Below, one piece after another: positions 11,778-22,529 of a stretch of 64,000 bases of DNA. Source of the DNA: Podospora bellae-mahoneyi. Taxonomy: Eukaryota > Ascomycota > Sordariomycetes > Sordariales > Podosporaceae. Position numbers and translations under genes: made by a program. Each line of letters starts with the position of its first letter. The stretch's first letter is position 1. The notes under the pieces are model-generated. The model saw only the letters and a list, made by a program, of their open reading frames with translations, was not told the DNA's origin and searched no databases. The stretch spans positions 4,526,001 to 4,590,000 of the forward strand of contig NW_026946359.1 in NCBI RefSeq assembly GCF_035222275.1. The letters run 5' to 3'.

Positions 11778-14700
11778 ATGGACTCGTTTGGGGAGGATTC
11801 GCAGCCGACTCAAGGTTTGTTTTGATCTGCCGAGCCCCCTTTTCTCCTGCGTGTTTCTTAGTTCTAATCTGATTGACCCCTTTCTGCGCAGCGACGCAAA
11901 ACGTCGTGGATCCGAGACGGCTGGGACAGCAGAACTCGGGCTTCTCAGATACAGACATCGCCGACATAATATGTCTTCTTGTTCCGCAGTCGGATGCTGC
12001 ACGCCGAGAAATCAGAAGAATCAGACTCCGAACACCAGAGCACACGGTTGGGAGGGATGAGGCGCTCAACTTGGATGTGGAAGAGGATGGGGAGGATGTA
12101 ATTGGGGGCCAGGGCTTTCCGGGACATGGTGTAGGGGAGTATCACATTGCGCTGAGGTTTTCCACCGAGATTAAGAGTGCTGTAAATGGCTTCACCTTTG
12201 GACGAAACGAAAGTCGTTGCGACATTGTTTTCGAAGACGATCCGATGCGACGGCTGAGCAACACCCACTTCCGCATCTACCTCAATGACCACGGGGTTTT
12301 GATGATTGAGGACATGTCGACAAACGGCACCGTTGTTGATGAGCAGCTCTTACGACGAAAGGGCGAGCCACCGCTCGATGTGAAGAGGACACTAAGGAGC
12401 GGTTCGAATATTAAGATTCTGATGCATGAAGAGGCAAGAGACCTCAAGTTCAGGGTCTGGATACCAATCCGGCAGGGCTACTCAAATGAAGCCTACAAGC
12501 AAAACCTACGAACATACATTTCAAATCGAGCAGCACTCACGGTAGATGTGAACGCAACCATCGTGCCCGGCCCTGGTGGGCGTGTAAGCTCATCCCCCTC
12601 CTTTTGGAAATCCAACCGTGGCCACGTGAGTAACTTGACATGTAGGTTGACATATTCAAGCCCGCGGCACCCAGAGCAGCTCCTGCGCAAAGGCAAACGC
12701 CCAACAACCCGGTAGCTGTTCGTCGGGCACAGCCAGGTCCTTCAGATCAACAAGATACCGATGATATCTTTGATGGTCTTCCAAAGGCGTGGGGTGGGTC
12801 GCAAAAGTACAACCGTGTGGGCGAGGTGGGCAGAGGCGCCTTCGCTACCGTCTACAAGGTGACCTCAAGGTTCAGCGGTGAACCTTATGCGGCCAAAGAA
12901 CTCGACAAGCGGAAGTTCATGAAGAACGGCGTCTTGGACCAGAAGGTTGAGAACGAAATGCGCATCATGCAAAAAGTCAAACATGTCAGCCTCCGCCATT
13001 TCTTGAGTTCTGTTTTGCACAATTACTGACACCGCAACAGCCAAACATTGTAGAATACGTCGAGCATCTCGACTGGGATAACCGGCTGTTGATCATTATT
13101 ATGGAATATGTCGGCAAAGGAGACCTCGGGAGGATGATCTCGGAGTATGGGCCTCTCACCGAGGACACCACGAGGACCATGGCAACCCAGCTGCTGGATG
13201 CCTTGGATTATCTTCACAAGATGAACATCACCCACCGTGATGTGAAGCCGGACAACATTCTAGTGAGCTCACATGATCCATTTGTGGTCAAGCTCACGGA
13301 TTTTGGGCTTTCCAAGATGATTGATCACGACCAGACGTTTCTCAGGACCTTTTGTGGTACCCTCCTGTATTGCGCCCCTGAAGTATACTCAGAATATGCC
13401 GAATACGATAGCAGAGGCAGACGGCATCCCCGAAATCGACGTCTCCACCCACAAACTGGTCAGAGATACGATCACGCGGTTGACATTTGGTCCTTGGGAG
13501 GCGTTCTTTTCTACACAATGACGAAATCACCCCCCTTTCCGGCTCAAAGCGGAGCTAGTCACTCGGCGCTCCTTCATCAGATCATGACCAAACCCCTCAA
13601 CATAGCACCCCTTCAACAAGCCCAAATCTCAGAAGAGGGTATCAAGTTCATCCAGGGCATGCTCGACCGTAAACCAGAGAACCGAGCAACGATTGAAGCG
13701 CTCCAGCAGCACCCCTGGATTCAGCCGCCTCCGCCACCACAGGTCGATGAAGTATCCGACCAGGAGCTCAGCTTCAATGCTTCACAGCTCAGCATCCAGG
13801 ATCAAGACTTGCAGATGCCGTTTGAGGACCATCTGATTCCAGCCAGCGACGATGAAGATCTCCCTGATCAGGAGCCAGTTCCAACCGGCGGATACGAGTC
13901 CGAGAAGGAGAACTACACATTTGGAGCCGGTAACCAGCCACAGCCTCAACCTCAACGTCTCTTTGGAGAAGTAAATCCGTCGGCTATGGGGAGTCAAGGC
14001 GCGGTGGCGGCCCATCGTCTGAACCTGCCGGTGTCCAAAGACAGCTTTGCGTCAAGCGCATCGACGGAGATTTTAGGATCCGACAATGAAATCAAGGACA
14101 GCTTTGAGTCTGACCAACACTCCACACCGCGGCAGAAGAAGCAGTTCTCGCAAATTCCCTCTGTCGGTCTGGAGGAAGGGTCCTTCTCGCTCAGCCAGAG
14201 CAGATCCACGGAGGACCTCAACACCAAGACCTTTGATGTGGCATCACAGAGCTTGGGGGGCGCCGAATCCATCCTGGAGAATCTTAATATGAAGTCACGC
14301 GTCGGCTCCCTCCTTGCCTCTCGTGGAAGTGAGGTGAACTCCAGCAAACGCAAGCAGAATTCATCCAGCGAAGATGAGGCTCAGCGAGGGCCTGTATCCG
14401 ATGGGCGCGGTCTGAAGAGGTTTCGATCAGACCCTACAACGGTTCAAAAGCAACAGCAACAACAACAGCAGCAGCAGCAGCAGCAAGAAGTCGCCATTCG
14501 CACGCTCGATAGGAAGGACTTTGATTTGATGTCGCAAATCCCATCGATTCCTAAGCAGTCGGTGCAGATCGACATTCCAGTCCACAAGGCTACATACTGG
14601 CTGGCTAATGACAGAAGCACCTGGCATCTGACGTACCCCGAGATGACACAGCTACAGTTCGACGCCTTCAAAACGGCAGCCAAAGCCAGAGGAGAAGACT

Positions 14701-15752
14701 TTGCTCCAGGCAAAACCCCTCTTTGGGACCTGGCAATGAAGTACTTCCCACCTACCAATCGGGAGCGGCCAGGCAAGATCAGAAAGACCTTTGAAGATTC
14801 CGGAGACCACACGATGCCGTCTACTGCAATCGAATCCCAGGCGAGTCAGCATGTCGAGATTCCAGACACCCAGGACGCGTATACCACCATGGCTATGCAC
14901 TCGGAGCGAATGAAGCCAGTGATTGCGTGTTTGAAGTCAACACCCAGTTCAGTGGTTCACTTCATTCAGGTCCTGGTAACCGAGTGCATGATCTCCTGGG
15001 GCCGTTCAGTCGACAACACTCGCTCGTACGAGCCCAAATCGGAGAGCAGAGTCCCAAAATACGCATTCAAGCTCCTCCTGTGGAAGAACAACTTTGATGC
15101 GACCATCAACAGGAACTGGCGGCCTTGGAACAAGCGCTACGAGCCTGACGAGGAGGAGTTCATGTTTTACATTTGCACCAAGGCGACCAACGGCATCTGG
15201 ATCAACGGCGAGAAACTGCGCTCTCACCTGAACGAGAACAAGAAAGCCGACGGCCCTTACAAGTACTGGGCTCCCCTCTACGACGGCGACCGCATCTCCG
15301 TCTGGCAGACCATCGACGGCAATTCCAGAACCGAGCTCACCTTTCGTTGCGTCTGGGGAGGCAGCGCGAAACCTCGTCCCGGCTACGGTCCTCAAGCTAT
15401 CCCAACCGTGGTTGACACGGACACTGCCCGCCAACTGGATTACCTCTGCGACAAGATTGAGCGCAAGATGCGCAGTCTGAACGAGCACGACCTCTGTATG
15501 GAGGAGGCGGAGTATGACATGAACCAACGCCACAAGCACATTGACCGGGAGAGGGAAAAGTCGAAGCAGTTTGAGAAGCTGAGGAGGCAGGCGGACAGGG
15601 GTGGGAGGAGGCCGAGCCCGATGCCGGGGATCACGTATGGGAATGCGGATTCCACGCCGGCGATGTGGACTAGTCAGTTCAGAGGGGGGGTGCCTGTTTT
15701 TAGGAGGCCGAGTCCGACTGCTTCGGATTTGTTGAGGGCTGCGAGGTATTGA
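11778..15752 (+). CDS. RAD53: Rad53/Chk2-type checkpoint kinase (FHA-kinase-FHA)
   Basis: Exons 11778-11814, 11892-12583, 12646-12984 and 13041-15752 give 1259 aa. An N-terminal FHA domain (about residues 113-190) shows FGRNES, SNTHFRI and STNGTVV. The Ser/Thr kinase domain (about 298-583) has the glycine loop GEVGRGAF, an AAKEL lysine near 327, HRDVKPDN (catalytic Asp about 423), DFGLSK (Asp about 443) and CAPEV. All catalytic residues are present, so it should be active. A second, weaker FHA-like domain (about 985-1110) shows ISWGRS, KATNGIWING and LYDGDRISVW; two FHA domains match budding-yeast Rad53 rather than single-FHA Chk2/Cds1. A run of about 12 glutamines (14451-14486, mixed CAA/CAG) lies in the linker. 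Filamentous fungi can have two Chk2-like kinases (in Neurospora PRD-4 and MUS-59); which one this matches needs a tree. Expected role: S-phase/DNA-damage checkpoint signalling in the nucleus. Confidence 0.9.
14451..14486 (+). repeat. Polyglutamine-coding CAA/CAG tract
   Basis: Twelve consecutive glutamine codons in the linker of the Rad53-like kinase. They begin as mixed CAA/CAG and continue as six CAG in a row. Such tracts commonly vary in length between strains. Confidence 0.9.
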
Positions 15753-16864
15753 TTGTGGTTTTGGAGAGAAGAAAAAAACATGATACCCGGTGGAGGTGTT
15801 TTTTTTTTTAACGATTGTTGGAAGGTTTGTTGGAACTGTTTGGTGTGAGAGAAGGGAGGGGTGGGTTTTATGCATATTATTATACAGAACACAGTCGTTA
15901 CGGTATAGCTTTGTTGGAAAGGGGTGTTTTATATCTGTTATAGGGTTGGATGAATGTTTGGGCGCAAAATTCATACATGTCTCGTATTGTATTGTCATCT
16001 AGTTTTTTGGGGAGGGGGTTGTTAGTGGATGGATAGCTTGATGGATGTATTATTTCTGGGTATTTGTTTTGTTGACTGGTACTGGAGATCTATATTTTTA
16101 TGTTGGAAGGATATGATGACGAGCTTGGTTTGTGTGGTTGGGGAAGTGGTGATAGTGTCGAGATGCTTCGATAAGGAGGCTGGACTGGAAAGAGATGTTT
16201 CAAAACAAGAAAATACAATATAGATATCAGACTAGGTGCTATCTAGATGGTTTCAGTCATGTGTTTTTTTTTCCTGAGGGATTTTCTTGTGCCAGGTTGT
16301 CTTGGCTTGATGGGATGAATACATTTGGCACTCTTAGGGGGTGGGGTGTATGGTTGTTCCTTGCAATCATCCAGGCACATCTTAACATGAGACTTGCCTG
16401 TTTGTTACTTTGATTCAACCCTTTTCTTTGGCATTGTGCATTAATCAAGGTATCACACTCGCTCTTCCCCCTCTTCCTGAGGTCTTCTTTTTGGAAATAC
16501 TCGCAGCCGAATCTACTTGTGTTAAAGAGGGATCGATCATCAGATACAGCAAGCAAAATCACCCCAGCCCGTGGAACACACATGCTGTCTTCATCATCCT
16601 TTTGGACACTGTTCTTCAAAACGGCATTCTTCCGCAATCTTCTATATGCCCCAGATGTTACAAATTTCATCCTGTTCACGCGACCATGTTTGATGCCTGA
16701 TTTCGGATTTCTCAGAACAATCTTAATCAATGCTATAGGGAGAGATATCAGGGCCTGGTGTTTCTCTCATTTGTTTTTGTGTACCTACCATTACCATTGT
16801 GTTATATTGGGGTCTTTCTCCGCAAGAGGGATTGAGAAGTGATATGCACTTGCACAAGACTTGG

Positions 16865-17040
16865 TGTCGACACAGAAGTGCTTTATAAGACCTTTCTGAT
16901 CAAGATAACAGGACTTGTGTATGACTTTCTTGATAGGATGAAGGACTTTTATAGGATCATTGAAGAAGATAACAGTGCTTGTTATGACTTTTCGAAGAAA
17001 ATAGTGTGCCTCAGTGTGGTGGTTCTTGTCACAATTGGTG
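16865..17040. repeat. Decayed ~33-nt tandem repeats, cluster 1
   Basis: Degenerate copies of a motif like AGATAACAGTGCTTG followed by an ATGACTTT-like segment. Copies are visible near 16871, 16903, 16931 and 16967, at steps of about 28-36 nt. The same motif recurs in the cluster at 17.4-17.7 kb. Confidence 0.6.
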
Positions 17041-17439
17041 TGTTATATCAAACAGCCCAAATTGAAGGGGGAAAAGAGAGTTGTATTTCTTTAGCTATGG
17101 TAAGGTCTCGAACTTCCAATTTAAACCACCCAAAGGTGAGTCCATTACACCTTGCCACAGCAATGCCTCCTTTCCTTGCGACGAGCACCGCCGAATCGCC
17201 GTAATGATTACCGTAAGTGTACCAGGTGAGCGGAGGCGTAACGAGACGTGGTGATAATCGTAGGTAAACTACTATCGGCGATAAGGTGGTATAGAAATCG
17301 AAGGTGTGATGCCAAAAGCGTGTATGGTACAATGTGTGTGGTGATGACGGTGTTGAACTGTCAAATCAATGCGCAGCGAGAAAAAAACCCCTCCAAACTT
17401 CCAAAATAAGCTGGCAGCCCTCGTGCAAGGACTTTTCCG

Positions 17440-17700
17440 CAAAGACAGTAATGCTTTACATGTAGTCTTTTTGCAAGAGTAGCAGCGGTCAACAAATGAA
17501 TTTTTCTCAAGGTAACAGCGCATGCAAATGACTGTTATGGGAAAATTGTAGCGCTCGCGGTTGAGCTTTTCTGTCAAGATAGGACCGTTTGTAAACGAAG
17601 TTTGATTACCACAGCAGCGCTTGCACAAGAGTTGTATGAAAATAGTACCGCTTGCTCAAGATATCAAAATCAAGAGAGCAGCGCTTACCAGTGATATCTC
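17440..17700. repeat. Decayed ~33-nt tandem repeats, cluster 2
   Basis: At least seven degenerate copies centred on a motif like TAGCAGCGCTTG, near 17477, 17511, 17547, 17577, 17611, 17641 and 17674. Steps are about 30-36 nt. Between copies lie variants of CTCAAGATA and AAATGACTTTTATG-like sequence. This appears to be an old minisatellite sharing its motif with the cluster at 16.87-17.04 kb. Confidence 0.65.
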
Positions 17701-18390
17701 TGATTAAAGCTTGGATTGGTCAAAATAAAGTTGGGATGGGTTCTTTAAATATCATGGCTAGCATAATGTAGGGTAGAATTGTTCTGGTTGTGTCCTGCTA
17801 CTACGATACATCTGAAATCCAGGACAGAGTCCCAGAGCGTCTGGTTCCTCCAGAGGATCAATAATTTGACTTTGTCTCATTTTGACTGCCATCATGTTAG
17901 ATTTGATCGGTTCGAGCCAATTCTAAACTCACCCTCAAGCGGATGAATGGTTCTTTGAGAGGCTCTCCTGTTAACTCCCTTGTTCGACTCTTTCTAAGGA
18001 CCTCTGTCCCAATCGTAGCAGATGAGGTACTTAGGTTCTCATCGCAATAGTCAATACGCAGGTCAAACACCCTATAACGCAAAGCATGCATTTTTCAGTG
18101 AACTTTACACACCCAACACGATATACTGTACAGCTATACCCGCACTTCTAATAACTGTGACTGTCCCAAACCCTTCCCAGACAACTTTTAACGCCGCCCA
18201 TCTTTAATAATACACCTATCGATACAACTCGCCCCTTTTTGCTGACCCTGAACGCCTTCGAACTGATATCATACACTAATTCTACGCCCAAACTTTCCTT
18301 ATCCCACTCGTTCTTCTTATCGTAACACCCAGCCCATCCATCCTGCATTCCCTGTCCTCTTTCCGGCTCTAGAAAGGCACAAAACGCCTT

Positions 18391-19935
18391 TTACTTATCA
18401 TATCTTTCAATCTTCCACGCCAGATCACTATCCACCTCAACTACCCTGTCTCCATCCTCCTCAAACAATGCATCCAGCTCACTCACCCTCCTAACAACGC
18501 CACCTTCCGGCAGCTCTTTTCTCCGAGTCGGTGAGCCAAAACTGCCGAACGCCTGGCCTTCATACTGCTTCATTTTCTCGTAGGTTTCGGCAAGCTTGGC
18601 GACATCCGGAATAAACATCTCTTCTTCCGACTCCTTCCCTCCAGCATATTGCTGGTAATGCAGCAAGGGCTCTGACCGCTTCCGTTTAGGGGTACTGTTT
18701 ACCTTGCCTTCACGGTTTCCGGGGGAACGAAAAGGGGTAGCGGAGCCACGATCACCCGGTTCAGAGGTAGGTATCTCAGTAGCGGTAGATTCGGGGGCAA
18801 CAACGGATAAAGATCTGCGGAGTGGTGATCGTGTAAAAGGGGCGTGGGGGGTTGCCCGGGGTGACAAAACTGCGGCTCGGGCGCGGATGATAGCTCGGTG
18901 TCGACGAGAACGGGGCTCCCTTACTGGTGAGCTGGAGGGGGGACTGGGGGGTTTGAACCCTAGGTCGCGATTCACCTTGGATTCTGCCCCGAGGTTAAGG
19001 GCGAAGTAGAGGCCGGAGAGCCCCCTCGTAGTGGGAGAGGTCCATGGGCTGGAGGAGGATGAAGGGGCGGAGCTCTTGGGATTGGGTCCAGGGGTTTGTT
19101 TGTTACCTAACGATATAGGGGCCGAGGGGGGGATAATTCGTCCTTTAGGTTGACGCTGAAACGGGAGGGGTTGTGGCTTGACTGCCGCTGTCTTTTAGGA
19201 GGACTAGGCAAGATATTGTTACCTGTGACAACCTCAGGGGGGTGTTGACTTGAGAGGAGGACTTCAAACTTCCGACGAAACAACGATTGCTTTGCGGAGG
19301 GCTGCGGTAGGCCTCTAAAGTCCGCAGACTGGCAGTAGATAGCCTCCTTGACGATGTTGCGGAGGAGGAGGAGCCAAGAGGCATGGGCTCCAGGCTGGTT
19401 TTCGACAATGACCTCTCGTGTTGTTACTTTTTGAGGAATCCGCAACCAAGGAATGTCTCTCGAGCCCAGATTCGAGATTCGCGATTTGGTGTTCTGATCT
19501 CGATCGATGAAGGGCGGCAAAATGCAACTTAGAAACCCCTTTGGGCTTCCTTTCAGATGTGAGGGGCAACCTCTCTCGGCCATCCATTCCTTTTTCTTGG
19601 GTTCCGGCGGAGAAGTGGCGGTTTCCGTGGCGATTGGAGTGGAGGTTATACCCCTCGACTGCATCGAAGTCCCTTTCCTTAACCCCAAGCTGTTTGGGGA
19701 TCACATCGGCAAGCTTATCAAGAGACGAGGTCGTAACACCCAGAGATATAGCCCCCGCAGAGCGATCCGTGGATATCAACCCCCTTCTCTCCCCCATCTC
19801 TGCCGGTAACTCTTCCAGCTTGAAGCCTTCCTGGGCATCTTCCCGCAGACTTTCCTGCCGCTGAATCTTCCGGTCAACACTCTCGAGAATCACACTCTCT
19901 CGACCAGTCTTCCTGGTCGTCCTCTTCGCCCTCCC
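18391..19935 (-). CDS. Uncharacterised protein gene, exon structure unresolved
   Basis: I do not recognise this gene. Three minus-strand blocks look coding. An upstream block (about 19930-19700) reads ...TTRKTGRESVILESVDRKI. A middle block (about 19700-19200) has RDIPWLRIPQKVTTREVIV and ASWLLLLRNIVKEAIY. A C-terminal block (about 19194-18391) has RGLSGLYFALNLGAE, a basic Ser/Pro-rich stretch, EEEMFIPDVAKLAETYEKM, an acidic segment, and ends SDLAWKIERYDK. The blocks are in different frames. Each shift could be an intron: a CAAACAG acceptor near 19695 and a GTAACA donor near 19220. I could not find donor/acceptor pairs that satisfy phase and a normal intron length, and I found no in-frame ATG. 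It may be a fast-evolving nuclear protein or a gene starting to decay. It lies directly beside the repeat array at 20.1 kb. Confidence 0.4.
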
Positions 19936-20109
19936 TCATGTCAACGCACCGTTTACAAAACAGTTGGAGAGGGGTAAGGGGTGCCCCTGACTTGACCAAA
20001 ACAAGGTGCATTTTTGATCGAGCAACACCACATCCATGACACCATTCGTAGGGAAATTTCCTTTCTGCCCCCTATGTTAGCCATACATATTAGCATAACA
20101 AACATAACA

Positions 20110-21150
20110 TGACTTTATAAAATTGCTCAGACGAAATGTTGAGCGTTTCTGAACACTGCTGACTTCATGTTTGGATGACAAAGTAAGCGTTTTCAAACGC
20201 TTAACTTGACACTCCCAAACGCTATGGCAATATTGTTGGGATGAAATGTCAAGCGCCCCCGAGTGTTTCTGTGACGTGTTCGGATGACAAACTTGGTGTT
20301 TTCAAACACTAGAAAAAAGTGTTTGGATGAAATACGATCGCCATTAAGCGCAGGTGTAGTAATATTCAGATAAGATACCAAGCATCTCAGACCGCCAAGT
20401 CAAAAATCCAAATACTGTTTGGATGAAGTGGTGAGTGCCCCTAAGCGCTGTTGTAGGAGAGCTTGGATGAGATATGAAGCATTTTAGAACGCTAAGTTAA
20501 AAAACACAAAGTGTGTTCGGACGAAATGTTGAGTGCTACTGAGCGCGGATGTGGTGGTGTTTCGATGATATATCAAGTGTCTAAAAATCCCAAGTTCAAA
20601 GCCGAATACTATCCGCATGGAATATCAAGCGGTCCAAACCATAGAAGATTTTTGGGCGAGAGGTGAAAGATTACTTAGATGAGAGTAGGAAATTGTTGGG
20701 ATGAGAAGCAAGGGTCTTCAAATAACAAGTGAAGAAAATCTAGATGTTTTTTTGGATGATATATCAGCCTCTCAGAACGCTCAAAAAGCAATGTTTGAAT
20801 ATTATCTGAAGCGTTTAGAAACGCCAAGAAGAGAAGTCCAAACATTGTTGAGATGAGATTTGAAGTGCCTCAAAACGCCAAGTTAAATAAACCCAACACT
20901 CGTCGGATGATGATTTGAGCATATTCGAACACCACTCGATGGCTTGTTCAGACGATGGATCAAGCGCGTTCAAGTGTTGTTATAAAGGTGGTGGGATGAT
21001 GGATGGGGTGTTGAGAAGTGTAACCTGTGAACAAGGACTGCTCAAAGCACCGTTTAAGTGTACTCCAATGACATATTAAGGATCGTAAAACACCGGTTGA
21101 AAATAAACCAAGGGCGTCAAAGTGCTCTCGTATGAGTGTTGGAATGACCG
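20110..21150. repeat. Decayed dimeric tandem array (~97-nt unit) with palindromes
   Basis: About twenty half-units, each opening with a GTTTGGATGA-like core, lie near 20129, 20171, 20238, 20278, 20321, 20366, 20419, 20463, 20516, 20561, 20613, 20652, 20697, 20750, 20794, 20847, 20903, 20946 and 20991, with weaker copies to about 21140. Spacings mostly alternate between about 44 and 53 nt, so the unit is a ~97-nt dimer. One half continues like ATGTTGAGCGCC..TGAGCGC. The other continues like ATATCAAGCGTTT, then AAACGCCAAGTT. The second half often carries a palindrome, for example AAGCGTTTTCAAACGCTT at 20185-20202 and GCGTTTAGAAACGC at 20811-20824. Copies differ largely by C/T and G/A changes. 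No long open frame crosses the array. Confidence 0.75.
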
Positions 21151-22529
21151 CGGAGGAGTTTTGGGAAGGCATATTCGAGCGAGATTAACCTTCTGTTGAG
21201 GAGTGTTCGCTGTTGAGGAGTGTTTGGAGAAAAGTTCCGTGATTGGGATGGGATCAATCGTCACTTGACTGCCCAACTGACAGCTTGGGGGCCTGTCAAA
21301 GAAGAAGAAGGGGTATGGGCATGTCTTGACGAAGACCACTCACTCCACTCGGGATGAACAATGACCGTGTCGTAGGGGGTATGTTTGCCAAGGGGCTTTC
21401 CGGAAGTGAAGAAGAAGAACAGGAAACAGGATAGGGAGACTTATAACATACCGGCTGTTGACGCCACAACTCGTACCTCTCACGGCATGAGACACACAAG
21501 CTGCTCCTAGCGAACTCGTCACCAGCGTCTCCACGCTGGTACGACTCCTCGCGGAGTTGCCCGCACAGGAAGCAGCTGTGTGCCCCGGCCGGAGAGGCAG
21601 TGAGAGCGGCGGAGGCGCTGGTTTACTGGTTGGCTTCCAGTCGGGCTCTGAATGAGCTATGTAGAAAGTGGAAGTAAGTTACATATATCTATAACATCAG
21701 GACAAAAATTGAATAAAATGTTTTGCATCGAGGGATGTGTTCCAGAAACACGGGGATGTTGATTCAGTGCCTGGCACCTGGCTAGCAGATAGGGGCATCG
21801 AAGACTGAGGGTTAGTGCCTGGTAGTGTTGTATAAAGTCGAAAATGCCGACCAAAGAATTCTCAGGCCCAAACCTCGCTCTGGTCTCTCTTGAAAATCAT
21901 TGTATCGAGAATCTGGTGCCGTGTCGTTGATAATGATGACGCTGCTGTTAGATAGAGAGGTCGAAATGCCGTCGAAGATTTCAACAATGTGGCCAACTCG
22001 GAGTCGCTCATTCGAGGTCGAAGAGTGAAAACGCCAGTCAGAATATACTTGCAGGTTTGAATCCATGTCGCTGGCGAGGGCGCGGGCAACGACGACGACG
22101 ATGGCAACGGCTTGCAAACGCTGGGCTAGGTGACGCGGCGAAGGAAGTCGTGGCGGTCGTGGTCGAAAGAGTGAAGGTGGGAAAGCAGCAAAAAACCAAC
22201 TGAGCTGCTTTAGTATTGTCGAAATCGTGCGGCAGAAAGAGCAAAGCTGGGACGACGATCAGACCATTCTCCCCAAATCACCCGTTCATTGACAAGGGAC
22301 TGTGAGATATCAAGATAAGACCACCCAACACTGTACAGATTTCACCAGCAACTTCCAAGAACACCCAAATGAACATTGAATATGCATTTGCTTAACTCCC
22401 ACGCGTTTTGGTATACAGTGCCCACACCAGGCATTCTTCTTTTCCCAACCCATATATCACTGTGGTAAATAGAGGAAAAGAAATTACAAAAAAAATCTAA
22501 CATACTCCTTGAGGAAAGCTGCTATTCCC
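21151..22529. other. Intergenic, no supported gene
   Basis: About 1.4 kb between the repeat array and the 3' end of the STT3 gene. A minus-strand open stretch at 21812-22117 includes an internal ATG (MDSNLQVYSDW...), but it has no recognisable domain or convincing splice partners, so it is not called. AG-rich tracts occur at 21300-21420. Confidence 0.5.

Larger units (their letters stand above)
15753..18390. other. Non-coding region with decayed repeats
   Basis: About 2.6 kb between the stop of the Rad53-like kinase and the stop of the convergent gene at 18391. It is AT-richer than its surroundings, with only short open frames. It contains two clusters of a decayed ~33-nt repeat, listed separately. 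I see no RNA gene. Confidence 0.6.

Noticed and set aside
18391-18975. Treating this block alone as a complete 194-aa gene
   Set aside because: Its first codon is GTG, and the protein-like frame continues upstream to about 19194, so it is only the C-terminal part.
21812-22117. Minus-strand frame with a hydrophobic start resembling a signal peptide
   Set aside because: It starts with TTG, not ATG. From the internal ATG only about 80 residues remain, with no domain or splice partner.
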